Below, piece after piece: positions 52,865 to 61,344 of a stretch of DNA of 64,000 bases (the stretch's first letter is position 1; the number at the start of each line of letters is the position of its first letter). The position numbers were made by a program, and so were the translations under genes. The notes under the pieces were generated by a model. The model ran no database searches and was not told the origin of the DNA. It saw nothing but the letters and a program-made list of their open reading frames with translations. Source of the DNA: G965205725 sp965205725 (GTDB lineage: Bacteria > Pseudomonadota > Gammaproteobacteria > Pseudomonadales > Halieaceae); assembly GCA_965205725.1 (NCBI GenBank), contig OZ242189.1, positions 1,550,001 to 1,614,000 on the forward strand, in the 5' to 3' direction.

Positions 52865-53830
52865 TTACTTCTCCCACAGAACGTCGTTTCTGGTTAAGAA
52901 TTTCTTTATTCGTTCAATATCTATACCGTAGCGAACATTCGACACACCGTCAGGAATTTTCGAACGAATGAGTTTGGGGAACTCTTCTTTTACACAATAA
53001 AGTTGTTCTTCCGAGACAACGAATTTGGGATTGTCATATTCCTGCAGCTCCGCATAACCGGCCATGGCAAGTTTGTCGTAGTACAGTTCGAGCGCTGAAT
53101 GGTCTGAAAGTGTATCTGCGATCTGCATAACGAGTTCGTTAAGAGAAACGGCTCTATCTGATTCCGGCATTTCAGAAAGCCGGAACACTTTTAGAAAAAG
53201 CCTGTCATTGAGACTGTCGAGTTGATCTTCCGATGATATGCGGATTGAATTTCTTTCTCTGCCTGACAGAGTTTTGACTTCAATAGCGGTGTTGCCAAGG
53301 ATAAAATCCTGCTGAACGGACTCCGGCCCTTCCCATGCCGCCAATGCTTCCTGTTCACTGGTGCGCACTATCACCTGGTGCAGAAACGTAAGCTCTCCAA
53401 AAAGTCCTCTGACTTCCTCAGGGGAAAGCACTCCCTTTTTCTTACCGGCCATGAACACTTTCCAGCGTTTTACCTGAGCCAGCGCAACTGACAGACCTGT
53501 TGCAGAATCTGTAACCTCCTTTAGAGCAGCAATGAGCGTCTGACACATCGCCGAGAAAAGGTCTTGATCGACGTGTTTCTCCAGAGTGATTACCAGCCCC
53601 TGAGAATTGTTCGTATCGATAAATCGCAGTTCAGACTTTATCCCCTGGACACGCACATGCTGTCGCTTGAACAGGTCGGTCTGATCACCGGACAACTCGA
53701 TGATAAACAGACAGTGACCAACCGAATCTCTACCCCAGTAGAGCGGAATTCCCTTTGTCTCCGGTATTTTCCGAACGTTGTAATCCTGACCGGGCGTCTC
53801 GATATCGGCCCAGGGCGAGGTCTTACTCAT
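52865..53830 (-). CDS. PD-(D/E)XK motif protein, DUF4420-like putative nuclease
   Basis: The 321-residue protein has a region LFGELTFLHQVI, then DFILGNTAIEVKTLSGR with the E-x-K half of a PD-(D/E)XK nuclease site and an upstream Asp. This fits the DUF4420 family placed in that superfamily. It is the likely restriction nuclease or a nicking partner of the system. The start (MSKTSPW) was chosen because AGGAGG lies nine bases upstream; it overlaps the Z1 stop by 8 bases. Catalysis is inferred, not shown. Confidence 0.82.
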   Translation of the reverse strand: MSKTSPWADIETPGQDYNVRKIPETKGIPLYWGRDSVGHCLFIIELSGDQTDLFKRQHVRVQGIKSELRFIDTNNSQGLVITLEKHVDQDLFSAMCQTLIAALKEVTDSATGLSVALAQVKRWKVFMAGKKKGVLSPEEVRGLFGELTFLHQVIVRTSEQEALAAWEGPESVQQDFILGNTAIEVKTLSGRERNSIRISSEDQLDSLNDRLFLKVFRLSEMPESDRAVSLNELVMQIADTLSDHSALELYYDKLAMAGYAELQEYDNPKFVVSEEQLYCVKEEFPKLIRSKIPDGVSNVRYGIDIERIKKFLTRNDVLWEK

Positions 53831-56471
53831 CGTAATCATCCTCCTCGTCCGGCGTGTCAAATGTTCCACCATGAATCTGCTCAACCCAGACCTTGTTCGC
53901 CACGACATCAATGCTCTCTGAGTAATTACCCGGCGGGAAGCTGATTCCGTAGGCCGGCACGCGAAGCTGTCTGTTTTCTCCTTCTCCCAGGTTAAGAAGG
54001 TGAATCATAAGCAGAGGCTTTTCCCTGACTGTTCTATAGTGAAAGTCTGAGGGCTGCTTGTTGTCGTCTTCTGCCAGTTGCCGCGCCTGTGTCTGCTGTT
54101 CTTCGCTAAGACCCAGCTTTTCATCCCCTCTGCTCGCAACGCGGTCTTTCTTAACCCGCCACCGGCCAGCCTCTAATCCAGCGCTTTTTCTATCCTGTGC
54201 GCCCAGATCAAATGTATCGGCGTTTTCGCCATCGCTGAGGGAAATCAACAGCACGTCACATTTTGGGTGTCTTTCAAAAATGGTGGCGAGATACTTCGCA
54301 TGAGCATTCCTCTGATCGATAAAATCAGCGTGTACGCGGAATGAGTGAAGAAACTCTTCAACGGTATCGGAGCCTGTATCTTCTATCCACCAGCCCTTGG
54401 ATGTTTCCTTCAGACAATCAATTCCAAGACCAAAACCCGATTTCCAGTATTCACGAATCAACAAGCGGTTTTCGTCGTTAAGGCTCTCATCCGCAGTTAG
54501 TATGTAGCTTTCACGAACTCTTCCACTAAAGTTCTGCCTGACAGTAAAAGTCTCTCCGGTTCGCATTTTATTTGTCGCAGTTACAAGAAGCCTGTCCGGG
54601 TGGTCCTTTACATATAAACCAAAGTCTTTTGGACTGAGGTCGTCCTTCCTCATCTGTTTGATCTGCTGCCTCAGCTCCTCAGAAGCATCGGAAATGTGGG
54701 CATACCAGTTAATAGAATCCTCTGATAAATGTACCCGACAAAGATCCTCGAAGCCGGGACGGTAGCCAAACCATCTGCCCATCTGCATTAACGTGTCATA
54801 CATCCTTGTATTCCTGTACATATAGCTTACTGACAGCCCCTCGATCGTCAGTCCACGAGAAAGACTCAACCCTCCTATTGCAATGGCTGTAAGACCCACA
54901 CCATCTTTTTCATACTTCCTAAAATCAAGCGCTTCGTCTGACTTGCTGTTCACAAGAAATAACCGCAGGTGATCAAAGGTAGTAAACAATGATGCTTTTA
55001 CGGTCGTCCAGACGGACTCACAGTCACCAAACTGTCGGTGAAACATACATTCTATTCTGGCCATGTATTCATTGTTACGGGACACTTCATCAGGCATTGC
55101 ATAGTTTGCCTTAATTGCTTCTTTCAGTGTTTTGACGAAGGCACTGATAAAGTCCCTTACTGTTCCCTGTATCGCCACGAAACGGGAAACGTTAACCATC
55201 ATTGAACAATGTTTGTTCTGATGGCCACGGAGATTTCTTATAGTGCGGACAAGGACAAACTGAATAATCGAGTCATAGAGTGACGGCGGCAGATCAACAA
55301 TTTCAAAATCCTTCTTGTGAGAAAACGGTAGGTAATCTTCGGCATCCTGAATTGTTTCAAGAATGGTCCCACTGCTGCCATCCTCCAGGAAAACTTTCTC
55401 CGGCCCGAAATAGGTCGTTGGCGCATCAAGGCAGTAGATAAAGTCCCTTGGAAACAGCTCTTCTCTGGCTTCATCATCATAGGCTTCAGGATTGATAAAT
55501 ATATTGGCGAACGGTGTGGCTGTGTATCCCACATAGCAGGATTTATCAAACATACCCAGTATTTTTCTGAGCATGGAGTTTGTACGTGTTGGGTCCAGGT
55601 CTTCTTTGTTCGTATTGATAGAAGCATTGTCTGCCTCATCGTCAATCATGAGCATGGGCACGTCTGATATCTTTCCATCACCTTTGGTATTCAACTCTTT
55701 CAACCACCGCTGGAGGGACGTAAGCGTCGACACGTTTTTCTTGATAACCAGGACGATGGGTTTACTGAAGTCATCGATACTCCAGCCGCTTTGATCTGCC
55801 GTCTGCTTATTGAAGTCTTTGTATATATTGGTGAGCGTCGCAGGATACGGATAGTCAGCGTCTGTAAAACCAACTCCGATGATCTCTCTTGCCTCCGGGT
55901 CGCTTGACCTTCCGACAAATCCCTCGTCAATACGCTCCTGAGTCTGTTTTCGAAGATTGTTGTGAATACCGGCAATGACAATAATGAATTTGTATCCGGC
56001 ATCGGCAGCCCTTGTGACAAGACCAATATAGTTGGCCGTCTTACCAGACTGCACGTGGCCGATCACCAGTCCACGTCTATTCCAGATTCCTTCTGACAGA
56101 GGGTCCTGTAAATGACCCAGAATTTTTGTATTGACATCACTGAGTGATTGAACAACCGTAGGATGCCATTTCTCTGATTTGAGATATTTCTCGTAGCCTT
56201 CCGAGTATCTCCATGCGATTTCACGTTTGAACACCCATTCCTCGTCATGTTCAGCTTCTATATCGACAAGAGAAATCCCTGCACCCATACGGGTGTCTAT
56301 GGCGACAAGTGCTTCCTCAATGGGCGCATCGAGTGAACCTTCATAGCCAAAGACCTTACTGAGTTGCCGGGCCTTTTCCTCAACGTTCTCGCGTGTGGGT
56401 ACATCATCCAGCAGTGAAAGTGCTGTGATCAGCGAACTTGTGAAATTCTTTTCACTATCATTTCGACTCAT
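53823..56471 (-). CDS. Z1 domain protein, superfamily II helicase-like ATPase
   Basis: The 882-residue protein has Walker A in GHVQSGKTANYIG near residue 140, Walker B in MLMIDDEADNAS, motif III in VGYTATPFANIF, and motifs V and VI in LSLSRGLTIEGL and QMGRWFGYRPGF. These are SF2 helicase motifs, and the Z1 domain follows. Z1 proteins are found with MutL-like ATPases and methylases in restriction-type operons. It probably translocates on or remodels DNA. The start at 56469-56471 has AGGA six bases upstream and overlaps the ATPase gene by 14 bases. Confidence 0.9.
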   Translation of the reverse strand: MSRNDSEKNFTSSLITALSLLDDVPTRENVEEKARQLSKVFGYEGSLDAPIEEALVAIDTRMGAGISLVDIEAEHDEEWVFKREIAWRYSEGYEKYLKSEKWHPTVVQSLSDVNTKILGHLQDPLSEGIWNRRGLVIGHVQSGKTANYIGLVTRAADAGYKFIIVIAGIHNNLRKQTQERIDEGFVGRSSDPEAREIIGVGFTDADYPYPATLTNIYKDFNKQTADQSGWSIDDFSKPIVLVIKKNVSTLTSLQRWLKELNTKGDGKISDVPMLMIDDEADNASINTNKEDLDPTRTNSMLRKILGMFDKSCYVGYTATPFANIFINPEAYDDEAREELFPRDFIYCLDAPTTYFGPEKVFLEDGSSGTILETIQDAEDYLPFSHKKDFEIVDLPPSLYDSIIQFVLVRTIRNLRGHQNKHCSMMVNVSRFVAIQGTVRDFISAFVKTLKEAIKANYAMPDEVSRNNEYMARIECMFHRQFGDCESVWTTVKASLFTTFDHLRLFLVNSKSDEALDFRKYEKDGVGLTAIAIGGLSLSRGLTIEGLSVSYMYRNTRMYDTLMQMGRWFGYRPGFEDLCRVHLSEDSINWYAHISDASEELRQQIKQMRKDDLSPKDFGLYVKDHPDRLLVTATNKMRTGETFTVRQNFSGRVRESYILTADESLNDENRLLIREYWKSGFGLGIDCLKETSKGWWIEDTGSDTVEEFLHSFRVHADFIDQRNAHAKYLATIFERHPKCDVLLISLSDGENADTFDLGAQDRKSAGLEAGRWRVKKDRVASRGDEKLGLSEEQQTQARQLAEDDNKQPSDFHYRTVREKPLLMIHLLNLGEGENRQLRVPAYGISFPPGNYSESIDVVANKVWVEQIHGGTFDTPDEEDDYDE

Positions 56472-57945
56472 CAAATTCCTCATCTATAAATTTATCAACG
56501 ATTTCCTGAAGATTGATAAACAAGCGTGTTGAGTCAACGATTTCGCGAAAACTGGCCTCTTCGGTCCCAGTAACCTCACTAACTGCTGATTTCAGCTCTC
56601 TAAGTCGCTCCAGCGCACGTTCCGCGTCTTTTTCTGACTGATCAACTTCGAGCGGGTAAAGGGAATAGTCTGAATAAATCATTTCTACGGGAAGGGACGA
56701 AACTACGGATTTGATATACACTTTGAATCTGCCTTTCTGGCCTTCGGTCAGGCTCTGCTCGAAAGCAGCCAGCAGCGGGTGATCGACGTTTAGGTCATAG
56801 CGAACGCTTCCCTTATTAGCATACCTCTCCCAGACTGGTGCCCTGGATTCTTCAAAGAGTTTTCGGCCACGGCCACGGTGAATCTGCGCACTACCTTCCG
56901 TGATCTTTGAAACAATCTGTCTTATCCTCTGGCGTACTTCATGCGGTGGTTTGGCTTTGGATTTCTTGATGTCAATTGTCCATTTTTCATCTAATGCATT
57001 GGGAAAATCGATGCAGATTCTTGCGAGCTTTGTTGCCTCACCTTTTGGCACAAGACGAAACCAATCTCCCCACGCCATCAGTCTTCCGTTTCGGTAGATG
57101 TAAGCCCCCTGATTTGAGAGAAAATTGCTTCTGTCCTGGTAGTAGTCATATTCCACTGTGGTCAGGCGGCTATGGTGGGGAAGAATGTACGGTTGAATTC
57201 GGATTTCCTCTCCATCAACTCTTACAATGTCTTCAGGTAGCACTCTGGTTGCCTTGTTTCTTCTGCAGAAAGGATCGAAGGGTTCAACACTGTGTCCATT
57301 GATCGTTATCGATATCCTGGCTCTGTTTTTAACTTCACCAGCAAGGAATCGGTGAAATACAAGCGCAAGGTGTTTTTCGACCAAATCCAGTTTTTCATTC
57401 ACAATCTTGTCGCGCCTGACCCCGAATTGATCCTCAAAAAGCCGATCCAGTTTCTGCCATATCACCGCTGTTCCTGTTTCTGGTAGGTGTTCAACATATG
57501 GAAGCTCTTCTATTTCGCTCCCATCCAGAATAGAAATAATCCAGTCATCCCTTTCTCCTATAAGATCAAGATCCCAATCCGCAGCAACACGCCTGGATTT
57601 TTGAGAACTGACTACGGACAGATGGCGACACTGTGAAAAAGATGCCGTTTTGAGTCCCAGCCCAAATCTGCCCAGATCCATCGGATTTCTCTCTTCCTTT
57701 GGACTGACAGCCCCATGCTTCATAGCCAGAAGAAGCTGATCTGCAGACATCCCTTCACCATTATCGATAATGACAAGGGTGGGAAGATCGCGTGCAAGAT
57801 CACAGAAGATATTTATCTCGGTTGCCTTGGCCGCAATGCTGTTGTCAACAATATCGGCAATTGCAGTGGCCAACGTATAGCCCAGATTTCTCATAGACTC
57901 TGAAAGTGAGGCAGCGCTGGGAGGCAGTATTTGTCTAGTTGCCAT
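56458..57945 (-). CDS. GHKL ATPase, MutL/MORC-like, of restriction-type operon
   Basis: The 495-residue protein shows the Bergerat-fold motifs: the Mg-binding Asn35 in IADIVDNSIAAKA, IIDNGEGMSADQ near residues 59-70, and the lid LGRFGLGLKTASF near 91-103. No MutL endonuclease DQHA motif is seen. It resembles bacterial MutL/MORC-like ATPases that accompany Z1 and methylase genes. A role as an ATP-driven clamp linking recognition to nuclease action is inferred. It overlaps vsr by 11 bases and Z1 by 14. Confidence 0.88.
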   Translation of the reverse strand: MATRQILPPSAASLSESMRNLGYTLATAIADIVDNSIAAKATEINIFCDLARDLPTLVIIDNGEGMSADQLLLAMKHGAVSPKEERNPMDLGRFGLGLKTASFSQCRHLSVVSSQKSRRVAADWDLDLIGERDDWIISILDGSEIEELPYVEHLPETGTAVIWQKLDRLFEDQFGVRRDKIVNEKLDLVEKHLALVFHRFLAGEVKNRARISITINGHSVEPFDPFCRRNKATRVLPEDIVRVDGEEIRIQPYILPHHSRLTTVEYDYYQDRSNFLSNQGAYIYRNGRLMAWGDWFRLVPKGEATKLARICIDFPNALDEKWTIDIKKSKAKPPHEVRQRIRQIVSKITEGSAQIHRGRGRKLFEESRAPVWERYANKGSVRYDLNVDHPLLAAFEQSLTEGQKGRFKVYIKSVVSSLPVEMIYSDYSLYPLEVDQSEKDAERALERLRELKSAVSEVTGTEEASFREIVDSTRLFINLQEIVDKFIDEEFDESK

Positions 57946-58363
57946 GCCAATGCTTCAGCAGTCTCGACGAAATATCTGATATAAAAGGTGAACTGTCGCC
58001 TTTCAGTTCACATTCCCAGACAACCAGAACCTGCAAGCCCAGGTCGGCGAGTATTTTCTGTTTTTTTTGGTCGCGCTGAACTGTCTCTTCAAATTTTTTC
58101 AGCCAGAATTCCTGCCTGGACTTAGGTGTGTACGCATATCTGCAGTTGCTGTGCCGATGCCAGTAACAGCCATTTACGAAGATGACTGTGCGGTACTTGG
58201 ACAGCACGATGTCCGGCTTCCCAGGAAGCCGCTTATCGTGCAGCCGAAACCGAAACCCTTCCCGGTGAAGCAGAGAACGCAACAGAATTTCGGGCTTTGT
58301 GTTCTTCCCCGTTATCCTGGACATATTCCAGCTTCTTTTTTCCTTCGAAAGCGTATCTACCAT
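57935..58363 (-). CDS. vsr: Very short patch repair endonuclease (Vsr)
   Basis: The 142-residue protein matches Vsr: RSWNMSRITGKNTKPE with the N-terminal Glu, KRLPGKPDIVLSKY with Asp51, and VNGCYWHRH with His69. Vsr nicks beside T:G mismatches made when 5-methylcytosine deaminates, so it repairs damage caused by the neighbouring methylase. The residue aligned with E. coli His64 is Asn here (numbering coincides), a change I recall in other homologues. Its ATG overlaps the methylase stop by one base (TGATG). Confidence 0.93.
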   Translation of the reverse strand: MVDTLSKEKRSWNMSRITGKNTKPEILLRSLLHREGFRFRLHDKRLPGKPDIVLSKYRTVIFVNGCYWHRHSNCRYAYTPKSRQEFWLKKFEETVQRDQKKQKILADLGLQVLVVWECELKGDSSPFISDISSRLLKHWHGN

Positions 58364-59898
58364 CAGTCCTCCGACATCCCATCCAGAATTTCTCTAACGA
58401 CTTCAGCAATCTGAACTCCAAGATACGGTGGAATAGCATTTCCGACCTGGTGATACTGAGAGGTTCTATTGCTCTCAAAATGATAATTATCGGGAAACGT
58501 CTGCAGCCTCGCTGCTTCTCTTACTGTCAAACTGCGACATTGAGATGGATCGTAGTGAATAAAATAGTGACCGTCTTTTGATATATGGGAAGTAACTGTT
58601 GTACTGACTCTGGATTTAATCTGGACCCTGAATCGATCCGAAAACATCTTTCCTTTACACCCGTCTTTCACGTTCTTGTGGGCGGGAAGAAGATCACTCG
58701 GAAAATCGGCAAGCTTTGGAGATACGCCAAGAGCCAGACCATGCGAAGATACAAACAGATATCGATGCAAGTCTGATTCCATATGCGACTTGGCCTCATG
58801 TGATGTCATCGCTGTCAGGCGTTCATCGTAGTACCAGGACCGCATTGCACGCGGCGCTCTGTAAAGACTTGATGATCTTTGCAGATCTGAAGAACGCACC
58901 TCCCTTATCGCCGATAAAATCGTTTTCTTGATTAGTTCTTCGCTTCCATTTGCGACCGGAAGCCAGTGTGCATGACTTGCAGAAGTAATGATTTCTTTCC
59001 ACAAATCGTCAGAATCTCTCTGAAGAGAAACTCCGCTCCGTATTTTCGGCATGCTACTGAGTATCTGCTCGACCGTTGGTGGCTTTTTTTTCTGCAGGAT
59101 GGAAGGCACAACATCTACATCGTCTCGAACACCTAATATGAACATCCTGTGACGCGCCTGCGGCACGCCAAACTCTTCAGCTTTTACCACAAAGGATTTT
59201 GGGTCTATATCTCCTTTAATTTCCCCTGACTGGGAAAAGGAATACAGCCGATATTTCAATCCATTCTGATTGTGCCGAATTGCCTTGATAGGATTGGCAA
59301 GATCCTTGACGATTTTATCGATGACCCGCTCCCCGTTTACACGAGCCGACAATAACCCTTTGACATTCTCCATCACGAAAACAGGTGGGCAATGATCGAT
59401 GATGATGCGAAGATACTCCCTATAAAGAAAGTGTCTTGTGTCCTCTTCGAAATCCGGATTTCCCATCATCCGGGATCGGCCAGCAAGTGAATAGGCCTGA
59501 CAGGGCGGGCCACCAATCAAAGCCCACTTCATGGCGTTTTTGAGGCGCTGCCTGATGAGTTTCTTAACCTCATCATGGCTGTCCTCGCCCAGTGATATTT
59601 TCAACGCAGTGTTTTCAGCATGTTCCCAATGAAGACTGTACTTTTTTTGCAGCTCTTCTTTGTTAATATCGCCTGCCAGATAAGAGTAATACTCATCCGG
59701 AACGCTTTCCTTTTCGAAAGACCTGAAAAAATGACGGAGCGTCAGGGTTTGCCTGGCAGATTCATCCCGCTCAATGGCAGCCACCACCTTAAAACTGGGG
59801 TTTCCGCTACCGTTGCAGAATTCTGCGAACCCTTCTCCGAGGCCACCTGGCCCGGCAAACAAATCAACCACCGGATACTGCGCATCACTTAGCCTCAT
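58363..59898 (-). CDS. DNA (cytosine-5) methyltransferase
   Basis: The 511-residue enzyme has motif I (VVDLFAGPGGLGEGF), motif IV with catalytic Cys133 (GGPPCQAYSLAGRSR), motif VI (FVMENVKGLLS), motif VIII (QARHRMFILGVR), motif IX (TVREAARLQTFP) and motif X (HQVGNAIPPYLG). An insert of about 70 residues lies between motifs I and IV. It methylates a cytosine in an unknown target site and would protect host DNA from this system. The start (MRLSDAQ) fits the family; it overlaps the HTH gene by 14 bases. Confidence 0.94.
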   Translation of the reverse strand: MRLSDAQYPVVDLFAGPGGLGEGFAEFCNGSGNPSFKVVAAIERDESARQTLTLRHFFRSFEKESVPDEYYSYLAGDINKEELQKKYSLHWEHAENTALKISLGEDSHDEVKKLIRQRLKNAMKWALIGGPPCQAYSLAGRSRMMGNPDFEEDTRHFLYREYLRIIIDHCPPVFVMENVKGLLSARVNGERVIDKIVKDLANPIKAIRHNQNGLKYRLYSFSQSGEIKGDIDPKSFVVKAEEFGVPQARHRMFILGVRDDVDVVPSILQKKKPPTVEQILSSMPKIRSGVSLQRDSDDLWKEIITSASHAHWLPVANGSEELIKKTILSAIREVRSSDLQRSSSLYRAPRAMRSWYYDERLTAMTSHEAKSHMESDLHRYLFVSSHGLALGVSPKLADFPSDLLPAHKNVKDGCKGKMFSDRFRVQIKSRVSTTVTSHISKDGHYFIHYDPSQCRSLTVREAARLQTFPDNYHFESNRTSQYHQVGNAIPPYLGVQIAEVVREILDGMSED

Positions 59899-60157
59899 TT
59901 TTCCCCGATCTCTTCCGTATCTCTTTCGATATCCACTGGTCGATATCCCTCCTTTTAAAGCGCCAGCTTCCACCGACTTTGAACCCCGGCAACTTCCCCT
60001 CGGCAGCCAACCTGTAAGCTGTTTTCTCAGCCAGCTTCAGGTATTCAGCGACCTCTTTTTGAGGAATCGACAACAGAAAACTTGTAATTTGAACCTCCCA
60101 CCATTCTTCTGTCGGTTGCCCTGCACAAGCCGTGTTTTTTAGATGTGCCTTATTCAT
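59885..60157 (-). CDS. Small HTH DNA-binding protein (excisionase/MerR-like, HTH_17)
   Basis: The 90-residue protein has the excisionase-type winged HTH pattern: QKEVAEYLKLAEKTAYRLAAEGKLPGFKVGGSWRF then RRDIDQWI. First in the operon, it may act as a controller protein for the methylase and restriction genes. The start is uncertain: the ATG at 60155-60157 lies only 15 bases from the end of IS copy 2 and has a poor ribosome site; a TTG at the SIPQK segment is an alternative. The IS has therefore probably replaced the native promoter. Confidence 0.75.
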   Translation of the reverse strand: MNKAHLKNTACAGQPTEEWWEVQITSFLLSIPQKEVAEYLKLAEKTAYRLAAEGKLPGFKVGGSWRFKRRDIDQWISKEIRKRSGKNEAK

Positions 60158-60172
60158 ACCAGAAAAACTCTA

Positions 60173-61297
60173 TGTCCGGGTTCAGATAGAAGTGAGACTT
60201 TTTAAAGTGTAAAAATCGGCTAGCCTGTAAGTTGTTAAATCCACACAGGAGACGACCCGATGCAGAGCAAAAGCCTGCGCATCAAATCATACCGAAGCTG
60301 GCCAATTAACGAAACCTCTAGCACAGAGGCTATCAAGCGTTTAAAGAAGCTGGAACTCTATGAGCAGCTCAAGACCGAAGGCTGTTCAAGTGCGACCTGC
60401 CTACTCGTCATAGACTGGTCTAAGGCCACCTATTACCGTTGGCGATCACGCTATCAACAGCAAGGTCTTACTGGATTGGAGGCGTTGAGTTGCCGTCCAC
60501 AACGCGTCCGTGAGCCCTCATGGTCAAAACAGCAGGAGCAACAAGTTCAACACCTCAGGTTACGCTTTCCCTTGTGGGGTAAGCGCAAAATCTGGAAAGT
60601 GCTGAGCCGTGATCACGGTTTTACGCTGAGCATCAGCACTGTAGGTCGCATATTGAAGAAGCTGCTCCGACTGAACCGCATTGTGCCCATCGCCTTCTAC
60701 TTTGGACAAATAAAGCCAAAACTTCGTCGTCCGTTTAAGCACCACGCCAGGCGCTGGGGCAATACGGCATGAAGGCCAAGCAGCCCGGAGAGCTAATGCA
60801 GGTTGACCCTATGAGTGTTGGTTTCAGCGAAGGCTTTCAGTTGAAGGAGTTTAAGGCCACTTGCCCTGTCACCGGCACCACCATCATGCGCACCTACAGT
60901 AGCGCCAGCAGTCGCAATGCCAGGTGTTTCCTTGACGATCTGATCGCACAGCGACCTGACGCCCTGGTCTCTGTTCAGGTGGATGGCGGCAGCGAGTTCA
61001 GGGATGAATTTGAGCAGGCCTGTAAGCTGTTGAAAATACCTCTATTTGTATTGCCACCCAGAAAGCCCAAATGGAACGGCTGTGTTGAGCGAGCCAACGG
61101 CACAACGCGTTATGAGTTCTATCCGTTTTACGAGGGTGTTTTGACGGTTGCTGCGGTGAATAAAGCCCTGGCGGACTATCAACAATACTACAATCATTAT
61201 CGACCCCATGATGGGGTAGGTTTAGAAACACCAATAAGCTATTATCAGAAACTCGTACAGGCGGCCTGATTTGTCTCACAGGTACTGAACCCGGACA
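60173..61297 (+). mobile_element. IS481-like insertion sequence, copy 2 (full length, frameshifted)
   Basis: The element is 1125 bp from TGTCCGGGTTCAGATAG to the inverted GTACTGAACCCGGACA. It has the same orientation as copy 1 and a complete set of transposase motifs, but split over two frames. No target duplication is visible. It borders the first gene of the defence operon directly. A core of roughly 290 bases (from about 60419) is nearly identical to copy 1, while the 5' part of the gene differs clearly. Confidence 0.87.
60260..61269 (+). pseudogene. IS481-like transposase, frameshifted
   Basis: The first frame (60260-60772, 170 residues) gives the helix-turn-helix and linker. The second (60769-61269, 166 residues) gives the DDE core: MQVDPMSVGF (Asp), VQVDGGSEFRDEF (Asp) and NGCVERANGT (Glu). 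Copy 1 reads through this junction in one frame; copy 2 has two extra bases near 60757-60766. The stop and second ATG overlap as ATGA, so two coupled polypeptides are conceivable, but inactivation is simpler. Confidence 0.8.
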
Positions 61298-61344
61298 ATC
61301 ATTTTCGGCATCCATGTAAATTGTACTAAAATCAGGATAAACCT

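Noticed and set aside
60260..61269. Programmed frameshift in the IS transposase
   Set aside because: Copy 1 reads through the same point in a single frame and no slippery run is seen at the junction, so a plain two-base insertion is simpler.
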